64,000 nucleotides of DNA, taken from positions 1 to 64,000 of the forward strand of contig NZ_JAJIUJ010000120.1 of the NCBI RefSeq assembly GCF_020880415.1. The letters are read 5' to 3'. Positions 42,863 to 51,211 of this stretch are shown here, piece after piece (positions within the stretch are counted from its first letter, which is position 1; each line of letters opens with the position of its first letter). This stretch comes from Xanthomonas euvesicatoria pv. euvesicatoria (GTDB lineage: Bacteria > Pseudomonadota > Gammaproteobacteria > Xanthomonadales > Xanthomonadaceae). A program made the translations under genes and the position numbers. The notes under the pieces are model-generated. The model had not been told where the DNA came from and searched no databases. It saw only the letters and a program-made list of their open reading frames with translations.

Positions 42863-45121
42863 ATGAATAAGTTCAACGACTGGCCAATCCGCCGCAAACT
42901 CATGTTTGCCTTCTGTCTGAGTGCCGTGCTCACCGCGTTACTGGGCGGTTTGGGCTTTTCGCGCATGAAGCAGATGCAGAGCGAAACCACCTTGATCAAC
43001 CAGGACGTGGTGCCGGTATTGAGCCGCCTGTCCGAGTTGCGCGATTTTGCCGGCGAATTCCGCGTCTACGAAGTGGGCCAGTTCCTCAATCTGGAAGACC
43101 CGGAGCGCTACGCGTATTTCTTCAAGCGCATGGATGAAATCCAGGCCAAGTACGCCGACACCCAGAAGCAGCTGGACGCCAAGATCGATGCGGCCTCGCC
43201 GTTGAAGGCCGAGTACGCCAGGCTCACCGATGCCAGCGCCCGCTATTTCGCCGCCAACCAGCAGCTGCGCAAGCTCTATGCAGAGCCCGACCGCGCCGCT
43301 GCGATGGAGTTTTCGCGCAAGCAATCGGGCGAGATCCGCAAGGAACTGTTCGCCTCGGTGGACAAGCTGTATGCACAGCAGTCCAAGGCGCTGGGCGACA
43401 TGGTGACTGCCAGCGCCAGCTCGTTCAAGCTGACCAGCGCGGTGCTGCTGATCGGCACCTTGCTGATGGCCGCCCTGTCGGTGACCTTCGGTTGGTTGAT
43501 CGCGCGCAGCATCACCAGCCCGCTTGCCAAGGCGCTGGGCGCCATCCAGGCGGTCTCGCGTGGCGATCTGGGCGTGCAGGTCGGCAAGACCAGCAAGGAC
43601 GAGATCGGCCAGATGCTGGAGGCCACCGGTGGCATGACCCAGATGCTGCGCCGTTTCTCCGACGAAACCGCGCGCATGTCGCACCTGCATGCTGCCGAAG
43701 ACATCACCCACCGCATGCCGGAAGATTTCCCCGGCGTGTACGGCAACCTTGCCACCGGCATCAACACGATGATCTTCGAGCATCTCGACGCCATCATCGA
43801 TGCGGTGCGCATCCTCAATCAATATGCCCAGGGCGACCTGAGCGAAGATGCGCGTCGCCTGCCGGCCAGCCGCGCGGTGCTGCATGAAGCGATGGATGCG
43901 GCCAAGGCCAGCTTGTTGTCGATCAACACCGAGATCAAGCACCTGGCACAGGCGGCCGCCTCCGGCGATTTCAGTGCGCGTGGCGATGCGCAGCGCTTCA
44001 AGTACGACTTCGCCGTGATGGTGTCGGATCTGAACTCGATGATGGAAGTCAGCGACCGCAACCTGGGCAAGCTGTCGCAGCTGCTCGGCGCCGTGGCCGA
44101 GGGCGACCTGACCGCGCGCATGGACGGGCAATTCCACGGCGTGTTCGCACGGCTGCGCGACGACGCCAACGCGACCACCCAGCGCCTGACCGACATCGTG
44201 GGCCGCATCAAGCACTCCACCCTGGCGATCAACACGGCCGCCGGCGAGATTGCCGCCGGCAACAACGACCTGTCGCAACGCACCGAGCAGCAGGCGGCCA
44301 ACCTGGAAGAAACCGCCGCTTCGATGGAAGAGCTCACCTCCACCGTCAAGCAGAACGCCGAGCACGCGCGTCAGGCCAACCAGCTGGCCATCGGCGCGGC
44401 AGGCGTGGCATCGCACGGCGGCAACGTGGTTGGCCAGGTGGTCACCACCATGTCCGGCATCGAAACCTCGTCCAAGAAGATTGCCGAAATCATCAGCGTC
44501 ATCGACGGCATCGCGTTCCAGACCAACATCCTGGCCTTGAATGCCGCGGTGGAAGCGGCGCGTGCCGGCGAGCAGGGCCGTGGCTTTGCCGTGGTGGCCT
44601 CGGAAGTACGCACGCTGGCGCAGCGTTCGGCCGGTGCAGCGAAGGAGATCAAGGGCCTGATCGACGACTCGGTGAGCAAGGTGGCCGAAGGCTCGGCACT
44701 GGTGAATCAGGCCGGCAGCACCATGGCCGAGATCGTCTCCTCGGTGCAGCGTGTCACCGACATCATGAGCGAAATCTCTGCCGCCTCGCAGGAGCAGTCG
44801 GCCGGCATCGAGCAGGTCAACCAGACCGTCACCCACATGGACGAGGCCACCCAGCAAAACGCCGCGTTGGTGGAAGAAGCCACCGCCGCCGCACGCTCGA
44901 TGGAAGAGCAGGCGCAGCAACTCACCGAAGCGGTAGCGCTGTTCCGCCTCTCGGCCGAACTGGAAGCGGTCACCCGCGCAACGCCGGTGGTACGCCAGAT
45001 CGCCGCCAAGCGCCCGGTGGCGGCCAGCACGCCTGCCACCAAACCGCATGCCGCGCGTCCGGCGGGCCGCGCCGCAGTGGCAATGGCGCCGTCCAACGAA
45101 TCCGACTGGTCCGAGTTCTAA
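42863..45121 (+). CDS. chemoreceptor 6 (four-helix-bundle sensor)
   Basis: 752 residues. Membrane helices about 12-31 and 192-212; the sensor between them (LRDFAGEFRVYEVGQFLNLE) is close in plan to receptor 1 (GEFRTYELAQLAHADD), so the two sensors are probable paralogues. HAMP is followed by a block (THRMPEDFPGVYGNLATGIN) shared with receptors 3 and 9 rather than with receptor 1, so the gene looks mosaic. Standard tip and tether SDWSEF. GGAG lies about eight bases before the ATG. Confidence 0.93.
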   Translation: MNKFNDWPIRRKLMFAFCLSAVLTALLGGLGFSRMKQMQSETTLINQDVVPVLSRLSELRDFAGEFRVYEVGQFLNLEDPERYAYFFKRMDEIQAKYADTQKQLDAKIDAASPLKAEYARLTDASARYFAANQQLRKLYAEPDRAAAMEFSRKQSGEIRKELFASVDKLYAQQSKALGDMVTASASSFKLTSAVLLIGTLLMAALSVTFGWLIARSITSPLAKALGAIQAVSRGDLGVQVGKTSKDEIGQMLEATGGMTQMLRRFSDETARMSHLHAAEDITHRMPEDFPGVYGNLATGINTMIFEHLDAIIDAVRILNQYAQGDLSEDARRLPASRAVLHEAMDAAKASLLSINTEIKHLAQAAASGDFSARGDAQRFKYDFAVMVSDLNSMMEVSDRNLGKLSQLLGAVAEGDLTARMDGQFHGVFARLRDDANATTQRLTDIVGRIKHSTLAINTAAGEIAAGNNDLSQRTEQQAANLEETAASMEELTSTVKQNAEHARQANQLAIGAAGVASHGGNVVGQVVTTMSGIETSSKKIAEIISVIDGIAFQTNILALNAAVEAARAGEQGRGFAVVASEVRTLAQRSAGAAKEIKGLIDDSVSKVAEGSALVNQAGSTMAEIVSSVQRVTDIMSEISAASQEQSAGIEQVNQTVTHMDEATQQNAALVEEATAAARSMEEQAQQLTEAVALFRLSAELEAVTRATPVVRQIAAKRPVAASTPATKPHAARPAGRAAVAMAPSNESDWSEF

Positions 45122-45289
45122 GCGCGCGAGACGGCTGCGCTCACCGCCAAGTGGGCGCGACCTGTGCCGGGTCTGGCAAATACTACGTAGGTATGCGGAT
45201 CCTGAAGTCGGTCTCCGAGTGTTGGACTATTCGCCATGTTGTACGGTCGTTAAATCAGCCGCATGGCCTTGAAATGGCAACTGTTATCG

Positions 45290-45323
45290 AAGCCGCGCCC
45301 TCAAAAAGCGCGGCTTTCATTTT
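45290..45323 (+). terminator. rho-independent terminator of receptor 6
   Basis: AAGCCGCGC, nine-base loop, GCGCGGCTT, then TCATTTT; 168 bp after the receptor 6 stop. Confidence 0.7.
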
Positions 45324-45340
45324 GGCGCACTGTCGAAAAC

Positions 45341-45505
45341 AGACTCTTCAGTACGATTCAATATAATATTTGGATAAATTTCATATTTGAATTAAATTTT
45401 TACTGTAGAGCTCGCATTGCCAACCATAATCCACAGGGAAAACTCCGACAGAATAAAAATTTATTTCACAAGCCTAACTTGAGTTATATTTTTTTTGATA
45501 TCGAG
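45341..45505. other. strikingly AT-rich stretch before receptor 7
   Basis: About 165 bp dominated by A and T (ATATAATATTTGGATAAATT, AATAAAAATTTATTTC, TATATTTTTTTTGATAT) in an otherwise GC-rich window. No ORF or transposon end is visible. It ends just before the receptor 7 promoter. Confidence 0.7.
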
Positions 45506-45509
45506 GTAT

Positions 45510-45536
45510 TCAGTAGATGCTCTCAAGCGCCGTTAT
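45510..45536 (+). promoter_or_regulatory. FliA (sigma-28) promoter of receptor 7
   Basis: -35 TCAGTAGA, 11 bp, -10 GCCGTTAT, about 85 bp before ATG 45623; it lies inside the rejected long frame from 45263. Confidence 0.65.
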
Positions 45537-45622
45537 TGGGCATAGCGAGACGTCAGACTGCACTCGACTGGCGTTTCCGCATCGCTCGCTTTTATCGCGC
45601 AACGCTTGCCAGGAACCCTGTC

Positions 45623-47881
45623 ATGACCTCACTTCTTCAACGTTACAACGTCGGCCCACGTCTAGCGGCCGCCTTCGCTGTGCTGATTGTGCTGTCGGGC
45701 CTGATCGCCTTGATCGGTTATCGCGGATTGACGTCAGCACGTGCTTTGGTCGACGGCATCGTGAACCAGAACATGGCGAAGATTCGCCTGTCCAACGACA
45801 TGATGAACGCCAATTTCATTATCGGCACGCAGCTGCGCAATCTGGTATTGCCTACCAGCGATGAAGAGAATCGCCAGTTCGTCGCCAAGATCCAGTCTGC
45901 GCGTGCCGACTACAACAAAGCGCGCGAAGCGTTGTATGCCATGCCGGCCTCGGAGCAAGGCAAGATCCTGCGTGCAGAGATCGATGCGCGCCGCGCCGAA
46001 GTCAAGGGTTTGAATGACAAGGTCATGGATCTGGTGATGACCGGTCACAGCGACGAGGCACTTCCTTTTCTGCTGAACAAGGCGGCGCCCGCCATGCAGG
46101 TCTGGCAGGACAAAATTGCCGAAAACATTGCCCTGCAGGAAAAGCAGGCAGCCGATGCATCGGCTGTCGCATTCAAGTCCATGGACGACTCGCGCAAGCT
46201 GCTGATCGGCGGCTCGCTGCTGGTCGTGCTGCTGAGCGGCGCACTGGGCGTGCTGATCACCCGTAGCCTGACCCAGCCGTTGAGCCGCGCGACCCGCGCC
46301 GCCGAATCCATCGCCGGCGGCCAGCTGGATAACGACGTCGACACCCAGTTCAACGACGAGGCCGGGCGCCTGCTCAAGGCGATGAGCAAGATGCAACAGC
46401 AGTTGCGCAATCTGCTCAGCGCGCAGACCGACATGGCCCGTCGCCATGATGAAGGCCAGATCAGCTTCCGCATCGATGCCGAGGCGTTCCCAGGCGAATA
46501 CGGACGCATGGCCAGCGATACCAACAATCTGGTCGCATCGCATATCGCGGTGAAGTTGAAGCTTGCGCAGATCATGGGCCGCTACGCCATCGGCGATCTC
46601 AGCGAGGACATGGACAAGCTGCCCGGCGAAAAGGCCGTGCTCACCGACACCATGGCGCAGGTCAAATCCAACCTGTCGGCGATGAATACCGAGATCAAGC
46701 ACCTGGCGACATCGGCGGCCAATGGCGACTTCAGCGCCCGCGGCGATGCCGAGCGTTTCCAGTACGACTTCCGCGTGATGGTGGACAGCCTCAACACCTT
46801 GATGTCTACCGCCGACGGCAACCTGCAATCGCTCTCTGGCTTGTTGCAGTCGATCGCTGCCGGCGACCTCACCGCCCGCATGAGCGGTGAATTCCACGGC
46901 GTGTTTGCGCAGATGCGCGACGATGCCAATGCCACTGCCACGCAGCTGGCCGAGATCGTCAGCGGCATCAAGGCCTCGGCCACGTCGATCAGGGGTGCGG
47001 CAAGCGAAATCGCCGCCGGCAATCAGGACCTGTCCCAGCGCACCGAGCAGCAGGCTGCCAACCTGGAAGAAACCGCTGCCTCGATGGAAGAGCTCACCTC
47101 CACCGTCAAGCAGAACGCCGAAAGCGCACGCCAGGCCAACCAGCTCGCCATCGGCGCGGCCAGCGTGGCCTCGCAGGGCGGCGAGATCGTCAGCAAGGTG
47201 GTCGGCACCATGAGCGGGATCGAAGCCTCGTCCAAGAAGATCGCCGACATCATTTCCGTCATCGACGGCATCGCGTTCCAGACCAATATCCTGGCCTTGA
47301 ACGCGGCAGTGGAAGCCGCACGCGCCGGCGAACAGGGCCGTGGCTTTGCGGTCGTGGCTTCGGAAGTGCGCACCCTGGCGCAGCGCTCTTCGGGCGCGGC
47401 GAAGGAGATCAAGGACCTGATCGACGACTCCGTGCAGCGGGTGGCCGAAGGCTCGGTACTGGTACACAGCGCCGGCACCACCATGGGCGAGATCGTGGCC
47501 AGCGTGCAGCGCGTCACCGACATCATGGGCGAGATTTCCGCGGCCTCGCAGGAGCAGTCTGCCGGGATCGAGCAGGTCAACCAGACCGTGACAAGCATGG
47601 ACGAAACCACCCAGCAGAACGCTGCGCTGGTGGAAGAAGCCACCGCTGCAGCACGCGCAATGGAAGAACAAGCCCAGCAACTGACCGAAGCGGTGGCACT
47701 GTTCCGTCTGTCGGCGGACATGGAAACGGTGACCCGCACCGCGCCGGCGGTGCGCCAGATTGCCGCCAAGCGTCCGGTTGCGGTGAGCAAGCCTGCAATC
47801 AAGCCGCCTGTCGCGCGCCCGACGGCACGCGCCGCTGTCGCGTCGGTCGCAAACGACGCGTCCAATTGGGCCGAGTTCTAA
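45623..47881 (+). CDS. chemoreceptor 7 (four-helix-bundle sensor, LRNxVLPT group)
   Basis: 752 residues starting MTSLLQRYNVGPRL, almost the same as receptor 12. Membrane helix about 14-35, sensor (36-188) with LRNLVLPTSDEEN and YNKAREALYAMP, second helix about 193-213, HAMP, HAMP-like repeats GDFSARGD and GDLTARM, full tip and tether SNWAEF. The periplasmic domain is nearly colinear with that of receptor 12, so these two arose by duplication. The longer frame from 45263 crosses the AT-rich stretch and the promoter and is rejected. Confidence 0.94.
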   Translation: MTSLLQRYNVGPRLAAAFAVLIVLSGLIALIGYRGLTSARALVDGIVNQNMAKIRLSNDMMNANFIIGTQLRNLVLPTSDEENRQFVAKIQSARADYNKAREALYAMPASEQGKILRAEIDARRAEVKGLNDKVMDLVMTGHSDEALPFLLNKAAPAMQVWQDKIAENIALQEKQAADASAVAFKSMDDSRKLLIGGSLLVVLLSGALGVLITRSLTQPLSRATRAAESIAGGQLDNDVDTQFNDEAGRLLKAMSKMQQQLRNLLSAQTDMARRHDEGQISFRIDAEAFPGEYGRMASDTNNLVASHIAVKLKLAQIMGRYAIGDLSEDMDKLPGEKAVLTDTMAQVKSNLSAMNTEIKHLATSAANGDFSARGDAERFQYDFRVMVDSLNTLMSTADGNLQSLSGLLQSIAAGDLTARMSGEFHGVFAQMRDDANATATQLAEIVSGIKASATSIRGAASEIAAGNQDLSQRTEQQAANLEETAASMEELTSTVKQNAESARQANQLAIGAASVASQGGEIVSKVVGTMSGIEASSKKIADIISVIDGIAFQTNILALNAAVEAARAGEQGRGFAVVASEVRTLAQRSSGAAKEIKDLIDDSVQRVAEGSVLVHSAGTTMGEIVASVQRVTDIMGEISAASQEQSAGIEQVNQTVTSMDETTQQNAALVEEATAAARAMEEQAQQLTEAVALFRLSADMETVTRTAPAVRQIAAKRPVAVSKPAIKPPVARPTARAAVASVANDASNWAEF

Positions 47882-47905
47882 TACCGGCCCCGGGGCTGCA
47901 CCTGG

Positions 47906-47939
47906 ACACCGCGCTCGCCGGCGAGCGCGGTGTTTTTTT
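47906..47939 (+). terminator. rho-independent terminator of receptor 7
   Basis: ACACCGCGCTCGCC pairs with GGCGAGCGCGGTGT and runs into seven T. Very strong, 25 bp after the stop. The 240 bp that follow hold nothing I can support. Confidence 0.93.
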
Positions 47940-48180
47940 ATGGGCAGTGCTTCTGGCGCCAGGCGCATTGCCGGGCATCACATGCGTCGCGGCAGCACGG
48001 CCGCATGGGGCTTGCGCACACACAAAAAACCTCCGGTGGCGCCTGCACTGACGCCCCGCCCCGGCTTTGCATGCGCTTGATCAGACCGGGGTGCCATCGC
48101 CAACAGCCCGCATCGGCAGAGCCCGCTTTTTTCGAACATAAATGCCATCGAAATTGCGTGACGAATGCGTGACGAAACTC

Positions 48181-48207
48181 TTCAGTCGAGAGTGGTTGCG
48201 CCGCTAG
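48181..48207 (+). promoter_or_regulatory. FliA (sigma-28) promoter of receptor 8
   Basis: -35 TTCAGTCG, 11 bp, -10 GCCGCTAG, about 130 bp before ATG 48339. Confidence 0.55.
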
Positions 48208-48338
48208 CTATGTCAGCAACGAGGCACGCCTGCGAGCGCGAAAACGCCTCACTGCACTGCGCCACCACACGGCCGATCACGGGGGGCCGAACGGATGGCT
48301 CCCACTACTCAGATTGTTACCAGCTCAAGGCACATTCG

Positions 48339-50570
48339 ATGAAACAGCTAAGTCTTTCGACACAACTTGCACTGGGTTTCGGCACAGTTGTTCTTGTGCT
48401 CTTGATCGTCGCAACGGTAGGCCTACGTGGGCAGTCCCAGCTGTCGGACGCGGTGGCCATGAACGACCACACCTATCAGGTCATCGGCACCGGCCGCGCC
48501 ATGTCCATTGCCACGGTCAACATCGAGACGGGCGCGCGCGGCTTTATGCTGTCCGGGCAGGACCAGCATCTCACGCCGTACAACAACGGCAAGGTGCAGT
48601 TCGAACAGGAATTCACCAACGCCAAGACCTTGACCGCCGACAACCCGGTGCAGCAGGAACGCCTGCAGCGCCTGCATGCGGCGTATGAGCAGTTCTTGCG
48701 CTTTGAGGACAACCTGATCGCGCTGCGCGGCAAAAGCAGTGATACAGAGCTGTCCGCACTGCTGACGCAATTCAAGGCCGGCCATGAACGTGCGGCGATG
48801 GGCCAGATCCGTCAGCTGCTGGTCGACTTCGAAGCGCAGGAAAACGAATTGCTGGTCAAGCGCAGCGCAACCTTGAAGGCCGCCAAGGCCAGCAGCCGTT
48901 GGTCGATGATCATCGGCAGCGGCGTCGCGGTGCTGGTGGCGCTGGCCAGCGGCTGGCTGATCCGTCGTCGCCTGATCAATCGCCTGGGTGAGGCCTCGCA
49001 CGTGGCCGATTCGATTGCCGCCGGCAACGTGCCCATCAGCGTGGACAGCAGCGGCACCGACGAGACTGGTCGCCTGCTCGCCAGCATGAGCAAGATGCAG
49101 CAGCAGTTGCAGAAAGTCTTGCACGGCCAGCAGGAAATGAAGCGCCGGCACGATCAGGGCGAGCTGAACTTCCGCCTGGACGAAGCAGCGTTTCCTGGCG
49201 ACTACGCCACCATCGTGCGCGGCAACAACGACCTGGCCGCCTCGCATGTGGCCGTGATGATGCGGTTGGCGCAGATCATGGGCCAATACGCTGTCGGCGA
49301 CCTGCGCGAAGACATGGAAGCCCTGCCCGGCGACAAGGCCGTGCTCAGCGACACCATGGCCAAGGTCAAGGGCAACCTGTCTTCGGTCAATCACGCCATC
49401 AAGCACCTTTCCCAATGCGCCGCCAATGGCGACTTCAGCGCCCGCGGCGATGCCGAGAATTTCCAGCACGACTTCCGGGTGATGGTGGAAAGCCTCAACA
49501 CCTTGATGGCCACTGCCGACGGCAACCTGCAATCCCTCTCGGGCTTGTTGCAGTCGATCGCTGCCGGTGACCTCACCGCCCGCATGAGCGGCGAGTTCCA
49601 TGGCGTGTTTGCACAGATGCGCGACGATGCCAATGCCACCGCCGTGCAGCTGGCCGAAATCGTCACCGGCATCAAGGCGTCGGCCATCTCGATCAAGGCC
49701 GCTGCCAGCGAGATCGCTGCCGGCAACAGCGACCTGTCGCAGCGTACCGAACAGCAGGCTGCCAGCCTGGAAGAAACGGCCGCCTCGATGGAAGAGCTCA
49801 CCTCCACCGTCAAGCAGAACGCCGAAAGCGCACGCCAGGCCAACCAGCTCGCCATCGGCGCGGCCAGCGTGGCCACCCAGGGCGGTGAGATCGCCGGCCA
49901 GGTGGTCGAAACCATGGCCGGCATCGAGGCCTCGTCCAAGAAGATCGCCGATATCATCTCCGTCATCGACGGCATCGCCTTCCAGACCAATATCCTGGCC
50001 TTGAACGCGGCGGTGGAAGCGGCACGTGCCGGCGAGCAAGGCCGCGGCTTCGCCGTGGTGGCTTCCGAAGTGCGCACGCTGGCGCAGCGCTCTTCCGGCG
50101 CCGCCAAGGAGATCAAGGACCTGATCGCCGACTCGGTCGAACGTGTGGCCGCCGGTTCGGTGCTGGTCAATACCGCTGGCAGGACCATGGGCGAGCTGGT
50201 GACCAGCGTGCAGCGGGTCACCGACATCATGGGCGAGATCTCTGCAGCCTCGCAGGAACAGTCGGCCGGCATCGAACAGGTCAACCAGACCGTCACCCAG
50301 ATGGACGAAACCACCCAACAGAACGCCGCGCTGGTGGAAGAAGCCACTGCCGCCGCGCGCGCGCTGGAAGAACAGGCGGTCGGATTGACCGAGGCCGTGG
50401 CGGTCTTCAAGACCGAGCAAGGCACCACCAGCACGGTCCGCACGGCATCCGTCGCCAAGGCGGCGCCGGCCGTGCGCGCCAAGCTGACCTCGATCGGCGG
50501 CAGCGCGGCCGCCAAGCCGCGCGCGGTTGCTGCATCGACGACCGTCGACACCAGCTGGCAGGAGTTCTGA
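48339..50570 (+). CDS. chemoreceptor 8 (CHASE3-type sensor)
   Basis: 743 residues. Membrane helix about 7-28, then a helical sensor (about 30-185) with VNIETGARGFMLSGQDQHLT, the pattern of CHASE3 domains, which differs from the other bundles in the array. Second helix about 187-208, HAMP (RRRLINRLGEASHVADSIAA), HAMP-like repeats, tip, tether TSWQEF. The middle cytoplasmic block matches receptor 7 closely (MVESLNTLMATADGNLQSLS). Start 48339 is preferred to the in-frame 48165 because the latter would place the promoter inside the gene. Confidence 0.93.
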   Translation: MKQLSLSTQLALGFGTVVLVLLIVATVGLRGQSQLSDAVAMNDHTYQVIGTGRAMSIATVNIETGARGFMLSGQDQHLTPYNNGKVQFEQEFTNAKTLTADNPVQQERLQRLHAAYEQFLRFEDNLIALRGKSSDTELSALLTQFKAGHERAAMGQIRQLLVDFEAQENELLVKRSATLKAAKASSRWSMIIGSGVAVLVALASGWLIRRRLINRLGEASHVADSIAAGNVPISVDSSGTDETGRLLASMSKMQQQLQKVLHGQQEMKRRHDQGELNFRLDEAAFPGDYATIVRGNNDLAASHVAVMMRLAQIMGQYAVGDLREDMEALPGDKAVLSDTMAKVKGNLSSVNHAIKHLSQCAANGDFSARGDAENFQHDFRVMVESLNTLMATADGNLQSLSGLLQSIAAGDLTARMSGEFHGVFAQMRDDANATAVQLAEIVTGIKASAISIKAAASEIAAGNSDLSQRTEQQAASLEETAASMEELTSTVKQNAESARQANQLAIGAASVATQGGEIAGQVVETMAGIEASSKKIADIISVIDGIAFQTNILALNAAVEAARAGEQGRGFAVVASEVRTLAQRSSGAAKEIKDLIADSVERVAAGSVLVNTAGRTMGELVTSVQRVTDIMGEISAASQEQSAGIEQVNQTVTQMDETTQQNAALVEEATAAARALEEQAVGLTEAVAVFKTEQGTTSTVRTASVAKAAPAVRAKLTSIGGSAAAKPRAVAASTTVDTSWQEF

Positions 50571-50653
50571 TCAGCACGCACTGGCATCGGTGGGAGTGCT
50601 CACCGATGCCATGCGCCAGGCAGCCGCTCCACACATCAGTCATTGCAACACGC

Positions 50654-50700
50654 AGGGCCCGAGCCAGCACATGCAACCCGCATGCGCTAGCTCGGGCCCT
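50654..50700 (+). terminator. hairpin after receptor 8
   Basis: AGGGCCCGAGC pairs with GCTCGGGCCCT around an inner CATGC/GCATG helix. Strong stem, no T-run. Confidence 0.5.
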
Positions 50701-51027
50701 TATGCATTGATGGGCGCCGCTGGCGATGGGCCAGACTGCTGCGGCCTGGAAGGCGTCGACAGCCAGCGCGAACCGCCAGGGCGACACGCGCCTGCAGCCG
50801 GCACGCGTCGGCTGACTTGCCCCTTTCTGATCGGCCCTTCCCCAAAGACCCACTGGAACATCAGCCGCAAGGTGGCATTGGCGCCCCGACCGGCGTGCAT
50901 GTCGAGCGCCCTTCCCTTCGCGCGCGCTCATCGCTGCTGCACCTCGCCCGGCAGGGCCTTGCATCGGCAAGCGTCGCTGCCCGCTTCCGTGAACGATGCC
51001 AGCTATAACAAACGCTAAATAGCGAGC

Positions 51028-51054
51028 TCAAGTATACGACCAGGTCGCCGCTAC
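51028..51054 (+). promoter_or_regulatory. FliA (sigma-28) promoter of receptor 9
   Basis: -35 TCAAGTAT, 11 bp, -10 GCCGCTAC, about 160 bp before the start codon. Confidence 0.75.
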
Positions 51055-51211
51055 CTGCCCTGCAATCGGGACGGAGCCGACGCGCGCCAGCAGCGCCAGC
51101 GCCAGGCGTCGTGCGGCCGACCTAGCTTGCAGCGGGTGCCGACCGTGATCGCGAGGCCGCCGCCGTTGCCTCCAAGCGCCTCCCTCTCCTCCTTCCCGGC
51201 AGGTATGTTTC

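Larger units (their letters stand above)
50571..51211. other. spacer between receptors 8 and 9
   Basis: About 640 bp with a terminator-like hairpin and the receptor 9 promoter; no gene supported. Short frames on both strands lack ribosome sites and recognisable products. Confidence 0.55.

Noticed and set aside
45263..45622. N-terminal extension of receptor 7 (and similar extensions of motC and receptors 1, 3, 6, 8 and 12)
   Set aside because: The extensions cross FliA promoters, AT-rich DNA or spacers and displace the N-terminal membrane helix; the inner ATG gives the family start.
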